A stretch of DNA of 64,000 nucleotides from an uncultured Clostridia bacterium. Lineage in GTDB: Bacteria > Bacillota > Clostridia > UBA1381. A program made the translations under genes and the position numbers. The notes beneath the pieces are model-generated. The model was not told the origin of the DNA and searched no databases. It saw nothing but the letters and a program-made list of their open reading frames with translations. The stretch lies in contig CAKSIJ010000012.1 in NCBI GenBank assembly GCA_934462715.1, positions 1 to 64,000 of the forward strand, given 5' to 3'. This document shows, piece after piece, positions 50,241-58,753 of the stretch; the stretch's first letter is position 1; every line of letters begins with the position of its first letter.

Positions 50241-50432
50241 ATGAGCTGGTTATCTGAAAACATCGGAACAATATTGGTATTGCTTGTGCTTGCAGCGGTG
50301 GTAACGATGATTGTCAGGCATATGAGAAAGGATAAATCACAGGGAAAGTCCTCCTGCGGCGGTAACTGCACACACTGCGCACTGCACGGAAGCTGTCATT
50401 CGGCTGACGGTGAAAAGGCAGGCAGAAAATGA
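50241..50432 (+). CDS. FeoB-associated Cys-rich membrane protein
   Basis: The 63-residue protein has one N-terminal membrane helix (MSWLSENIGTILVLLVLAAVVTMIVRH) and a C-terminal Cys-rich segment CGGNCTHCALHGSCH. This is the standard small partner encoded after feoB in Firmicutes, perhaps an Fe2+-binding chaperone. The ribosome-binding site is AGGAGGAATTTAT. The stop overlaps the next small gene (ATGA). Confidence 0.9.
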   Translation: MSWLSENIGTILVLLVLAAVVTMIVRHMRKDKSQGKSSCGGNCTHCALHGSCHSADGEKAGRK

Positions 50433-50572
50433 ATGATATTGTAATAAAATCTATTGCGTGCGGTCTGCCGGCAATGATGATAAGCGCAGTTATAGCCGGT
50501 ATATTTTCTCTGATTAAAAAGAAATGTATTGATTATCTGAAAAGAATTAACAGACAAAAAAAGAAAAATTGA
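50429..50572 (+). CDS. 47-residue small membrane protein at the end of the feo operon
   Basis: This ORF overlaps the Cys-rich protein gene by four bases (ATGA) and ends 20 bases before a terminator, so it is placed as the last gene of the feo operon. It encodes one membrane helix (about 9-29: IACGLPAMMISAVIAGIFSL) and a very basic tail (KKK...RQKKKK). Two Cys flank the helix. I recognise no family. Coupling, position and the helix-plus-basic-tail pattern support a real gene; no experimental analogue is known to me. Confidence 0.6.
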   Translation: MNDIVIKSIACGLPAMMISAVIAGIFSLIKKKCIDYLKRINRQKKKN

Positions 50573-50590
50573 TTATAAAAATCCCTTTTT

Positions 50591-50636
50591 AAATACGGCA
50601 AAAGCACTGAGATTCAGGCTTTTGCCGTATTTTTTG
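50591..50636. terminator. feo operon terminator
   Basis: AATACGGCAAAAGC pairs with GCTTTTGCCGTATT around a 12-base loop, followed by TTTT. Confidence 0.9.
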
Positions 50637-50704
50637 GGTAATTTCAAAACTGCGGTTTTACCGCTGTCAGATACTTTTTAAAAGACGTTTATAGCTTTAA
50701 AACG

Positions 50705-51982
50705 TTATATTTCAACAGCCGCTCCGTTATCCTTAAGCGTTTTTCTCAGAAGCGTAATATCAATATCACTGACATTTTTGCCGGATTTAAAAGCAATTGC
50801 TGCAGCCGTTCCGGCGGCTTCTCCTACGGTGCAGACTATCGGCATTATTCTCATCGAAGCCTGTGCTTCATGATCAACGCTTATACATCTGCCGGCTACA
50901 AGAAGATTTTCGGAATTTTTCGGAATAAGGGAACGGTATGGGATGGTGTAGTATTCTCCGGTTTTAAAGAAGTAATAACTTGTTCCGGTGCCATCCGGAC
51001 TGTGAATATCTATACCATAATTACCGAGCGCAATTGCATCGTCAAAGATTTTGCAGCTTTTCATGATTTCTCCGGTAAGTGTATATTCACCAACAATCAT
51101 GCGGCTTTCTCTTATTCCTATTTCGGGAGCTGTCATAATCAATTTGCAGTTTTCAAATCCTGGTATATTGCGTTTTAGCATCAGATAAATTTCCATAACC
51201 TGTTTGCGTGCAATTATTTCGGCTTTTGTAAGATCGAACGGTTCGGTTGGGTTCAGCTTTACAATTCTTGTTGTGTTAAAATGCAGAACTCCATCGGTCA
51301 GCGTTGGGAAGATAAGGACGTTTTCACGCGGGTTTGTGATCTTGCCGTCTTTTTGCAGTTTCTTATAAAGTTCGTTTATTTGATCACGCGGTATGTTTTT
51401 GCATACATCGTTATCAACGTTTGCAATTCTGAAGCATAATGTCATCGGCTGACAAAGATTGTCGCTGTCCCTGCCAAGCCTAAACGGATAACCGCACATA
51501 TACGCAAGATTTGCGTCACCCGTTGCGTCAATAAAATAGTCTGCTTCAATATCAAAGCAACCCGAGGTGCTTGAGCATTTTACCGATTTTACACGACCGT
51601 TCTCCATTTCTGCACCGATTATGTAGCTGTGATATAAAAGCGTAACTCCGGCTTCCTCCGCCATTCGGTTAAAGATGACTTTCATGTATTCTTCATTAAA
51701 AAGAAACAGGGACTTTTCAGTTATTTCCACACCATCTATATCGGAATACATTTTCTTGAAATTATCGGTGATTTCTTCGAATATTCCACGGCTCAACAGT
51801 ACCGCTTCGCCGTTGATGTCCGCAACATACGGCATGAACGGCTGAACCAGACAATTGCTTGCCGCACCTCCCATGCAGTTGCCCTTTTCAATCAATATTA
51901 CCTTTAAACCCTCTCTTGCGGCGGAAATTGCCGCCGCAAAACCGGAGAAACCGCCTCCGATAACGGCTGTATCAAATTTCAT
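50705..51982 (-). CDS. FAD-dependent oxidoreductase (FAD_oxidored family)
   Basis: The 425-residue flavoprotein has an N-terminal dinucleotide fold (VIGGGFSGFAAAISAAREGLKV), GGAASN near 40-45 and DYFIDATGDANLAYMCG, and ends with LLVAGRCISVDHEAQASMR and GEAAGTAAAIA. This pattern fits the FAD_oxidored group of fumarate-reductase-like enzymes. The substrate is unknown; related clostridial enzymes sit in sugar or polyol catabolism loci. The ribosome-binding site is GAAAGG. It is divergent from a PocR-AraC regulator that probably controls it. Confidence 0.85.
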   Translation of the reverse strand: MKFDTAVIGGGFSGFAAAISAAREGLKVILIEKGNCMGGAASNCLVQPFMPYVADINGEAVLLSRGIFEEITDNFKKMYSDIDGVEITEKSLFLFNEEYMKVIFNRMAEEAGVTLLYHSYIIGAEMENGRVKSVKCSSTSGCFDIEADYFIDATGDANLAYMCGYPFRLGRDSDNLCQPMTLCFRIANVDNDVCKNIPRDQINELYKKLQKDGKITNPRENVLIFPTLTDGVLHFNTTRIVKLNPTEPFDLTKAEIIARKQVMEIYLMLKRNIPGFENCKLIMTAPEIGIRESRMIVGEYTLTGEIMKSCKIFDDAIALGNYGIDIHSPDGTGTSYYFFKTGEYYTIPYRSLIPKNSENLLVAGRCISVDHEAQASMRIMPIVCTVGEAAGTAAAIAFKSGKNVSDIDITLLRKTLKDNGAAVEI

Positions 51983-52090
51983 AATTCATCAACCTTTCTA
52001 TTTGATATTTAATTTAACGAACTAACCTATGTTCAAGAAGCATTATATACCTTGAAGTACAAAGTTTCTATAAAAAATGATACCATTTTA

Positions 52091-52119
52091 TTGCAAAAAA
52101 GATATAAATGTGGTATAAT
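52091..52119 (+). promoter_or_regulatory. Promoter of the PocR-AraC regulator gene
   Basis: TTGCAA and a perfect TATAAT are separated by 17 bases. A minus-strand TATAAT-like box (near 52043) for the oxidoreductase lies close by, so the promoters are back to back. Confidence 0.65.
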
Positions 52120-52164
52120 TAAAAGCAAAAACAATACTTTATTGAAACGAAGGCGGTTTTTGTG

Positions 52165-53061
52165 ATGACTTCTTTGAATCAGCTGGTAAAAATAATTGAA
52201 AGTGCCGAAAATATTCATATATCGTTATGTGATGTGTCGGGAATAACGAATAATGAAATTTTTTCACTCCCGACCGAACATCTTATTCATTCAATGAAAT
52301 TTTGCGATTTAGCTAAGGCAACAAGCAAGGGGTTTGAGCTTTGCATGAGGTGTAAGGGAGCCTGCAATAAAATGTCTGTAAGAAAAAAACAACCGTTTGC
52401 CGGCTGCTGTTCGTTCGGACAATATGAAATTGTATACCCTGTGTGCGCAGGAGAAAATGTAATTTGTATAATTTATATCGGCAATCTTGTACGGGACATG
52501 AGCGAGTCGGTGAACAGGCTTCATGCGGCGGTGAAAAAAACGGGCGGAAGCTTTGATGAAATGTCACAGATGCTTTTAAATATGCACGGAACAGACGGCA
52601 ATATAAAATACTTTGAACTTGCAGAGCTTATATCGGAATACATTTTATATCATTTTGATAAAATAAAAAAACAGCAGGGCAAACAGATGAACTGGTCGGT
52701 TAAGATTGCAGTGGAATATGCGAAAAAGGATTTCGCCATGCCGATTACACTTAAGGACATAGCAAAAGCCTGTTTTATTAACGAAAAGTATCTCGGCAGA
52801 ATTTTTATTAAGGAAACAGGTCAGACTTTTCGTGAGTATCTGACCCAAAGAAGGCTTGAAAGGGCACAATCCTTGTTGGAACATACAGATGAAGACATAA
52901 TCAAAATATCCTTGGACTGCGGTTTCACATCACATTCATATTTTACAAACGTATTTAAAAAGCAATTCAATATGACCCCGAAAGAATACAGGTCAAAATA
53001 CTCAAGAATATCTTTACTGACTCATGATTTTGACAGCTGTTCCGAGAAAAATGCAAAATAA
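52165..53061 (+). CDS. PocR-domain AraC-family transcriptional regulator
   Basis: The 298-residue regulator has an N-terminal PocR sensory domain (~5-160) with Cys residues in CMRCKGACNK and FAGCCSFGQYEIVYPV. A C-terminal AraC helix-turn-helix pair (~185-290) has ITLKDIAKACFINEKYLGRIFIKETGQTFREYL and IIKISLDCGFTSHSYFTNVFKKQFNMTPKEYR features. PocR domains bind small organic ligands. The neighbouring divergent oxidoreductase is the obvious target. GTG at 52162 is an equal alternative start. Confidence 0.9.
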   Translation: MTSLNQLVKIIESAENIHISLCDVSGITNNEIFSLPTEHLIHSMKFCDLAKATSKGFELCMRCKGACNKMSVRKKQPFAGCCSFGQYEIVYPVCAGENVICIIYIGNLVRDMSESVNRLHAAVKKTGGSFDEMSQMLLNMHGTDGNIKYFELAELISEYILYHFDKIKKQQGKQMNWSVKIAVEYAKKDFAMPITLKDIAKACFINEKYLGRIFIKETGQTFREYLTQRRLERAQSLLEHTDEDIIKISLDCGFTSHSYFTNVFKKQFNMTPKEYRSKYSRISLLTHDFDSCSEKNAK

Positions 53062-53106
53062 CCAAAAATAATCTAAATTGCTTGTACAGTTTGTTTACTT
53101 GCTATA

Positions 53107-53135
53107 TTGACAATATGCGGAAATTATGATAATAT
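53107..53135 (+). promoter_or_regulatory. Promoter of the ACT-hom-thrB-lysC operon
   Basis: TTGACA and TAATAT are separated by 17 bases, 57 bases before the first gene. Confidence 0.75.
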
Positions 53136-53191
53136 ATCAGATAAATGATACAGCTGTTTTTCTGTGACAAACTATTCAGCGGAGGTTCCCG

Positions 53192-53629
53192 ATGAGCACA
53201 TCGTATATATTAATTGATTACAATATGGCTCCCGATGTCTTTAAAAAGGTTATAGAGGTAAAGAAAATGCTTGCTTCGGGTAAGCTTAAATCGGTCGGCA
53301 AGGCGCTCGACAGTGTGGGCTTGAGCCGCACCGCATTTTATAAATACAAAAACCATGTTTTTTCCTCGGCGGACGAAAGAGATGATAATATCGCAACTCT
53401 TGCTTTTACCCTTGAGGACGTCACCGGGGTTTTATCCGAAATACTTTTGTGCCTTGCAAATAACAAAATAAGCGTTTTGACAATCAATCAGAATATTCCC
53501 GTCAACGGAATTGCAAACGTGACGATTTCGTTAAGACTGAACAAGGAAAGCGTGGCATTTGAAAAGGTTGAAGCTGAGCTGAAACAGATAAACGGAGTAA
53601 ATAAAATTCATCTTTTGGCTATGAATTAA
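53192..53629 (+). CDS. UPF0735 ACT-domain protein (PheB-like)
   Basis: The 145-residue protein has an N-terminal helix-turn-helix-like part (~15-65, GKALDSVGLSRTAFYKYKNHVF) and a C-terminal ACT domain (~72-143, ATLAFTLEDVTGVLSEILLCLA). This matches UPF0735/PheB proteins, often next to hom in Firmicutes and proposed to regulate threonine synthesis in response to an amino acid. The ribosome-binding site is GCGGAGG. It is the first gene of the operon. Confidence 0.88.
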   Translation: MSTSYILIDYNMAPDVFKKVIEVKKMLASGKLKSVGKALDSVGLSRTAFYKYKNHVFSSADERDDNIATLAFTLEDVTGVLSEILLCLANNKISVLTINQNIPVNGIANVTISLRLNKESVAFEKVEAELKQINGVNKIHLLAMN

Positions 53630-53671
53630 ATAAAAAACGGCATATAGCTGTGGTATATAAGGAGGAAAAAT

Positions 53672-54877
53672 ATGGCTAAGGCTGCAATACTGGGCTTCGG
53701 AACGGTCGGAAGCGGAGTTTACGAAATAATAAGGGATTCCGGATTTTCCGAACTGCTCGGTGAAAAATTAAAGGTTAAATACATTCTCGACATCAGAGAT
53801 TTTGACAATGACGAGATAAAGCCGCTTCTGACCAAGGATTTCAACGATATTTTATCCGACAGTGAAATCAAGGTAGCGGCAGAGGTAATGGGAGGACTGC
53901 ACCCGGCATATGAATTTACAAAAAGCCTGCTTGAAAAGGGAGTAAGCGTTGTAACGTCAAACAAGGAGCTTGTAGCAACCTACGGAGCGGAGCTTTTGGA
54001 AATTGCTGCGGCAAACAACGCTCAGTATATGTTTGAAGCGAGCGTGGGCGGCGGTATTCCGATTATAAGACCGATGACAATCTGCACAAAAGCGAATGCG
54101 ATAGAAAGAATTGCCGGAATACTTAACGGTACGACAAATTATATATTAAATGAAATGCTTGAAAAGGGAAAGTCCTTTGACGAGGCGCTCTCGGACGCAC
54201 AGGCAAAGGGATATGCAGAAAGAAATCCGGCGGCGGATATAGAGGGGCATGACGCTTGCAGAAAGCTTGCAATACTCTCATCAATGGCATGGGGAAAATT
54301 CGTTGATTACAACGATATTCCGACAGAGGGAATTACAAAAATAACCTCAGAGGACGTTGCCTATGCGCAAAAGCTGAATTGCGTAATCAAGCTTATAGGT
54401 TATGCGGAAAGGGAAGCGGACGGCAGAATATACGCAAGGGTTTCGCCGGCGTTTGTTCCGAAAAGCAATATTTTAAGCAGTGTTAACGGAGTATTCAATG
54501 CGGTAATGCTGAGAGGAAATTATCTCGGCGACGCAATGTTCTACGGCAGAGGTGCCGGAAAGGAGGCTACCGCAAGTGCGGTTGTCGCCGATATGATAGA
54601 TTGTGCAAGACATTTTGGCTCGGAAAAGCATAATATATTATGGGAACATAATAACGGGGATATAATGTATCCATATTCTGAAAAGAAATGTTCATATTTT
54701 ATAAGAACGGCGGACAGTAAGGAAAATATTAAAAACAGCTTTGATACAGCCGTATTTCTCGACCCGATTGACGGAGAAAACGCTTTTGCGGTTTACGGCA
54801 TAACAAAAAAGGAGCTTGACGCAGGAATTGCGAAGTTGAAAAATGTAATTACCTGCGCAGTTTTTCTTGAAGATTAA
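53672..54877 (+). CDS. hom: Homoserine dehydrogenase
   Basis: The enzyme reduces aspartate semialdehyde to homoserine. The NAD(P) fold begins with AILGFGTVGSGVYEI; further blocks are VTSNKELVATYG, FEASVGGGIPIIRPM, GILNGTTNYILNEM and the catalytic region AERNPAADIEGHDACRKLAIL. At 401 residues it is ~30 shorter than many Firmicutes forms; the C-terminal ACT domain (~340-401) is compact. The ribosome-binding site is AAGGAGGAAAAAT. Its stop overlaps the thrB start (TAATG). Confidence 0.95.
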   Translation: MAKAAILGFGTVGSGVYEIIRDSGFSELLGEKLKVKYILDIRDFDNDEIKPLLTKDFNDILSDSEIKVAAEVMGGLHPAYEFTKSLLEKGVSVVTSNKELVATYGAELLEIAAANNAQYMFEASVGGGIPIIRPMTICTKANAIERIAGILNGTTNYILNEMLEKGKSFDEALSDAQAKGYAERNPAADIEGHDACRKLAILSSMAWGKFVDYNDIPTEGITKITSEDVAYAQKLNCVIKLIGYAEREADGRIYARVSPAFVPKSNILSSVNGVFNAVMLRGNYLGDAMFYGRGAGKEATASAVVADMIDCARHFGSEKHNILWEHNNGDIMYPYSEKKCSYFIRTADSKENIKNSFDTAVFLDPIDGENAFAVYGITKKELDAGIAKLKNVITCAVFLED

Positions 54878-55797
54878 TGGTTGAAGTAAGAGTACCGGCA
54901 TCGAGCGCCAATATGGGACCGGGATTCGACAGCTTCGGAATCGCTTTGTCATTATATAACACAATCAGGGTCAGCGAAACCGACGGCGGTCTTAATATAA
55001 TCGATTCTGGAAACGATGAATATATTCCGCACGATAAAAATAATCTGATATATAAATCGGTTATCAGAGCGTTTGACGAGGTGGGGTATTCGGTTCGGGG
55101 ATTACAGATAAGCCAGAACAGCTTTATTCCGATGACGAGAGGCCTCGGGAGCAGCAGCTCGTGCATTGCGGGAGGGCTGATTGCCGGAAATATTATAAGC
55201 GGCAGAAAGCTTACTACTCAGAGAATCTTCGAGCTTGCGGACGAAATCGAGGGACACCCCGACAACGTTGCGCCGGCACTGTTCGGAGGATTTTGTATAT
55301 CCTGCCGTGACGGAGGAAAGCTTTACAGAAAAACAATCCGCCCGGACGGAAAAATAAAATTTGTTGCAATGATACCGAACTATTTTGTTGCGACAAAAAA
55401 ATCGAGAACTTTGCTTCCAAAAGCGGTTGTAACTGAGGACGCTGTGTATAATATATCGCACGCCTCCATGCTTGCGGCGGCATTTGCAGCAGGGGATTAC
55501 GCAAATCTTGATATATTCACGTCCGACAGGCTTCATCAGCCGTACAGAGAGCCGATTATAGACCACATGGAGGAGATATTTAAGGCTTCTTCGGATTTGG
55601 GTGCGTATGCGGCATATCTGAGCGGTTCCGGCCCGACAATTGTGGCTTTGGTGTCTGCGGAGGATAGTGAATTTAACGATAAAATGCAAGCATGGCTTAA
55701 TTTGCGGGGCATTGACAGAAAATGCACTGAGCTGACTGTAGATAATGTCGGCGCAATTGCGGTCGAGCATAGCGGAAAACGCAGAATTTTTGAATAG
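54877..55797 (+). CDS. thrB: Homoserine kinase
   Basis: This GHMP kinase phosphorylates homoserine on the way to threonine. The N-terminal block is VRVPASSANMGPGFDSFGIALSLYN-like and the ATP loop is RGLGSSSSCIAGG (~87-99). GHPDNVAPALFGG and SGSGPTIVAL follow. The 306 residues are normal. Translation is coupled to hom by a one-base overlap. No thrC lies in the window. Confidence 0.95.
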   Translation: MVEVRVPASSANMGPGFDSFGIALSLYNTIRVSETDGGLNIIDSGNDEYIPHDKNNLIYKSVIRAFDEVGYSVRGLQISQNSFIPMTRGLGSSSSCIAGGLIAGNIISGRKLTTQRIFELADEIEGHPDNVAPALFGGFCISCRDGGKLYRKTIRPDGKIKFVAMIPNYFVATKKSRTLLPKAVVTEDAVYNISHASMLAAAFAAGDYANLDIFTSDRLHQPYREPIIDHMEEIFKASSDLGAYAAYLSGSGPTIVALVSAEDSEFNDKMQAWLNLRGIDRKCTELTVDNVGAIAVEHSGKRRIFE

Positions 55798-55867
55798 AAA
55801 TAAATGCAGTTAATTGTAAAACGTAAGTTTTGCGAAAGAAATCATATAATGGGAGGAATCTGACAAT

Positions 55868-57073
55868 ATGGGTTTAGTAGTACAAAAATACGGCGGCACG
55901 TCGGTCAGGGACGCCGAAAGAGTAATGAATGTTGCACGCCGTGTGGTTGACGCTTATGATAAGGGCGATAATGTTGTTGTTGTCGTATCGGCACAGGGAG
56001 ATACAACCGACGATCTTATTGAAAAAGCAAAGGAAATCAATCCGGAGGCGTCTAAAAGAGAGATGGATATGCTTCTCTCAACCGGAGAGCAAATATCAAT
56101 TGCGCTTCTTGCAATGGCAATCGAAAAGATCGGCAGACCGGTAATTTCCATGACCGGCTGGCAGGCAGGCTTTAAAACAAATTCCAATTATTCAACTGCA
56201 AGGATTCACAACATTGATAAAGAAAGAATCCAGAATGAGCTTGATAAAAGAAGAATTGTAATCGTAGCAGGCTTCCAGGGAATAAACAAGTATGACGATA
56301 TAACAACTCTCGGACGAGGCGGCTCGGACACCTCGGCGGTTGCGCTTGCGGCTGTTCTTCATGCCGATATATGTGAAATTTACACAGACGTTGACGGTGT
56401 ATACACCGCAGACCCGAGATTCGTAAAAAGTGCTTACAAGCTTGACGATATTTCCTATGACGAAATGTTAGAGCTGGCGTCACTTGGGGCAAACGTGCTT
56501 CACAACCGTTCGGTTGAAATGGCAAAAAAATACCATGTAAAATTAGCTGTTAAATCCAGCTTGAATAATCACGAAGGAACATATGTTAAGGAGGTAGAAC
56601 AAGTGGAAAAAATGCTTGTAAGGGGAGTAACAAGAGATAATGACTGTGCAAGAGTTGCGCTTTGCGGAATAGAGGATACGCCGGGTAAGGCATATCAGGT
56701 GTTTGCGCTTCTTTCAAAACACGGTATAAACGTTGACCTTATAATTCAGTCTATAGGAAACGGAACGAAAAAGGATATAAGCTTTACCGTTACCGAATCG
56801 GATCTTGATAAGGCTGTTGAGCTTCTGACTCAAAATAAGGATGTACTTAAAATAGATGATATAAAGACCAGATGCGATGTTTCCAAAGTGTCAATCGTCG
56901 GCGCGGGTATGGTTAACAATGCCGGAGTTGCAACAACAATGTTTGAAGCACTCTATAACGAGGGTATAAACATAAGCATGATAGCTACATCTGAAATTAA
57001 GATTTCAGTGCTGGTTGACCAAAAGGACGCAGAAAGAGCAGTGTGTGCAATACATGATAAATTCCTTTTGTAA
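55868..57073 (+). CDS. lysC: Aspartate kinase
   Basis: Aspartokinase starts the aspartate family pathway to lysine, threonine and methionine. The kinase domain has VVQKYGGTSVRDAERV, GFQGINKYDDITTLGRGGSDTSA and YTDVDGVYTADPR. Two ACT domains (~265-335 and ~345-401) provide feedback control by lysine and/or threonine. The 401 residues match the class II enzyme. The ribosome-binding site is GGGAGGAATC. Its stop codon is embedded in the left end of repeat A. Confidence 0.96.
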   Translation: MGLVVQKYGGTSVRDAERVMNVARRVVDAYDKGDNVVVVVSAQGDTTDDLIEKAKEINPEASKREMDMLLSTGEQISIALLAMAIEKIGRPVISMTGWQAGFKTNSNYSTARIHNIDKERIQNELDKRRIVIVAGFQGINKYDDITTLGRGGSDTSAVALAAVLHADICEIYTDVDGVYTADPRFVKSAYKLDDISYDEMLELASLGANVLHNRSVEMAKKYHVKLAVKSSLNNHEGTYVKEVEQVEKMLVRGVTRDNDCARVALCGIEDTPGKAYQVFALLSKHGINVDLIIQSIGNGTKKDISFTVTESDLDKAVELLTQNKDVLKIDDIKTRCDVSKVSIVGAGMVNNAGVATTMFEALYNEGINISMIATSEIKISVLVDQKDAERAVCAIHDKFLL

Positions 57074-57175
57074 CACGAAAAATAAGCTGCGCATCTCACA
57101 TTTATTCCGAGCTTGAAGTATAAACATACGACTGCACTCGGAATAAACGCAATCTGCTTGCTTCTTTTTCGTGTT
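57072..57175. repeat. Dispersed repeat A, perfect-ended 104-bp palindrome
   Basis: AACACGAAAAA (57072-57082) and TTTTTCGTGTT (57165-57175) are perfect inverted repeats, extended by AAGC/GCTT and TGCG/CGCA. An inner perfect pair TTTATTCCGAG (57101-57111) and CTCGGAATAAA (57137-57147) encloses GTAT-aaac-ATAC. Its left part resembles the copy at 28.1 kb and the palindrome at 36.5 kb; its right end matches 28136-28165. It overlaps two bases of the lysC stop. Confidence 0.7.
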
Positions 57176-57203
57176 TGGTTGGCAGCAAACAAAATAAATA
57201 ACT

Positions 57204-57226
57204 TGCCGTTTCGGCAGACCGGAGGG
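57204..57226 (+). promoter_or_regulatory. Hairpin near the rlmB RBS
   Basis: TGCCG-TTT-CGGCA lies four bases before the ribosome-binding site CGGAGGG. Confidence 0.5.
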
Positions 57227-57230
57227 AAAT

Positions 57231-57962
57231 ATGGCCGAAGATAAAATATACGGAAGAAATCCCGTGCTTGAAGCTATCAGGCACGGCAGAGAGATAGACA
57301 AAATACTTATAAAAAAAGGAGGAATCGACGGTTCTGTAAATGTGATTGTAAAAAAGGCAAAGGATTTAGGTATCATAATCAGCGAGGTTGACAAGCAAAA
57401 GCTCGATTCAATCTGCGGAGGCGAAAATCATCAGGGAGTGGTTGCATATACTGCGGTACACGAATATGCAACCGTTAAGGATATTTTAAAAAAAGCCGCC
57501 GACAAAGGACAGCCGCCTTTTATAATCATATGTGACAAAATAACCGATCCTCACAATCTCGGTTCGATTATAAGAACCGCAAACTGTGCCGGAGTTGACG
57601 GTATAATCATACCGAAACGAAACAGCGTAGGATTAAACGCTGTGGTTGCAAAGACATCTGCTGGTGCGGTGGAGTACACACCTGTCGCAAGAGTAACCAA
57701 TATAGCGCAGACGGTAGAAGCTCTGAAAAAAGAGGGAGTTTGGGTTGCCGGAGCGGATATGGACGGCGAACCGATGGGTAAATGCGACCTTAAAGGCGCA
57801 CTTGCGTTGGTTATCGGAAATGAGGGCGAGGGAATTTCTCATCTTGTTAAGGAAAAATGCGATTTTCTTGTGAGTATACCAATGTTCGGCGATATAAATT
57901 CACTGAATGCGTCGGTAGCGGCGGCTGTGTTAACTTATGAAGCGGTTCGTCAGCGAGATTAG
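57231..57962 (+). CDS. rlmB: 23S rRNA 2'-O-methyltransferase RlmB-like
   Basis: This SPOUT-family (TrmH/SpoU) methyltransferase modifies the ribose of a 23S rRNA guanosine. The N-terminal substrate-binding domain (~1-70) begins IYGRNPVLEAIRHG. The knotted catalytic domain has DKITDPHNLGSIIRTANCAGVDGII, VIGNEGEGIS and the C-terminal INSLNASVAAAVLTYEAVRQR. The 243 residues are normal. YacO-like tRNA methyltransferases are close relatives and cannot be excluded. No clear terminator follows. Confidence 0.92.
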   Translation: MAEDKIYGRNPVLEAIRHGREIDKILIKKGGIDGSVNVIVKKAKDLGIIISEVDKQKLDSICGGENHQGVVAYTAVHEYATVKDILKKAADKGQPPFIIICDKITDPHNLGSIIRTANCAGVDGIIIPKRNSVGLNAVVAKTSAGAVEYTPVARVTNIAQTVEALKKEGVWVAGADMDGEPMGKCDLKGALALVIGNEGEGISHLVKEKCDFLVSIPMFGDINSLNASVAAAVLTYEAVRQRD

Positions 57963-58472
57963 ATAAAATATAATGCAAAAACAATGATTTTATGCTAATA
58001 ATCGAGCGGCTTGCAATTTGCCGTTTTGTACAGCAAAAAGCAACAAAAATGTGAGCTGTTAAAACCGGTGTGCAAACCGCTTGATTTGTACAAACATTTC
58101 AATTGTGAATTTGTACCGTTTTTATAAAAAATGAATAGCAAAATATCAATTTTATTATGATAATTTATTAACAAAAAAACCCGGAAATTAAATTATTTTA
58201 ATATGCAAAATAAGTAAAAAAATGACGCTTGATAAATACAAATTAAGAAAATTGAAGAAAACAAGAGTAAATGAGAGTAAATGAAAGTATTTTAAAAACA
58301 TATTTTAACTGTTTTTGAATTATGCTTAATTTTGATATATATTGAGCTTGATTTTTAGAAAAATAAGTTCATAATACATAGTATCACTATTTAAATAAAA
58401 AGTAAATTATTTGTAAAAACAACTTTTAGATTTATCCTATAAAAAAAGTTATAAAGAGAAAGGAAAAATTAA
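57963..58472. other. AT-rich 510-bp intergenic region
   Basis: No ORF is supported. There is a direct repeat of GAGTAAATGA (58265-58284), a weak CGGC...GCCG hairpin before TTTT (58006-58027) that may end rlmB, and a possible promoter TTGATT-16-CATAAT (58348-58375) for the ACT gene. Confidence 0.35.
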
Positions 58473-58736
58473 ATGAAGGCTGTAGTAACCGTTGTAGGAA
58501 AAGACAGAGTGGGAATAATTGCAAGTGTAAGCAAGCTGTTCTGCGACAATAATATTAATATTCTTGATATATCACAGACAATTATGCAGGAAATGTTTAC
58601 AATGATGATGCTTGTCGAGCTTAAAACCTCGTCGGTAACAAAAATCAATGAGGAGCTGGAAAAGCTTGCGGAGGAAATGAATCTATCGATTCATCTGCAA
58701 AACGAAGAACTGTTCAAATCCATGCACAGAATATAA
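58473..58736 (+). CDS. ACT-domain protein (UPF0237)
   Basis: The 87-residue protein is essentially one ACT domain: VVTVVGKDRVGIIASVSKLFCDNNINILDI at the N-terminus is the classical amino-acid-binding signature. UPF0237 proteins are regularly encoded with the DUF711 protein that follows here 17 bases downstream, which implies a functional pair. The ligand is unknown. The ribosome-binding site is GAGAAAGGAAAAATTAA. Confidence 0.9.
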   Translation: MKAVVTVVGKDRVGIIASVSKLFCDNNINILDISQTIMQEMFTMMMLVELKTSSVTKINEELEKLAEEMNLSIHLQNEELFKSMHRI

Positions 58737-58753
58737 AAGCGAGGTGAGGGACA

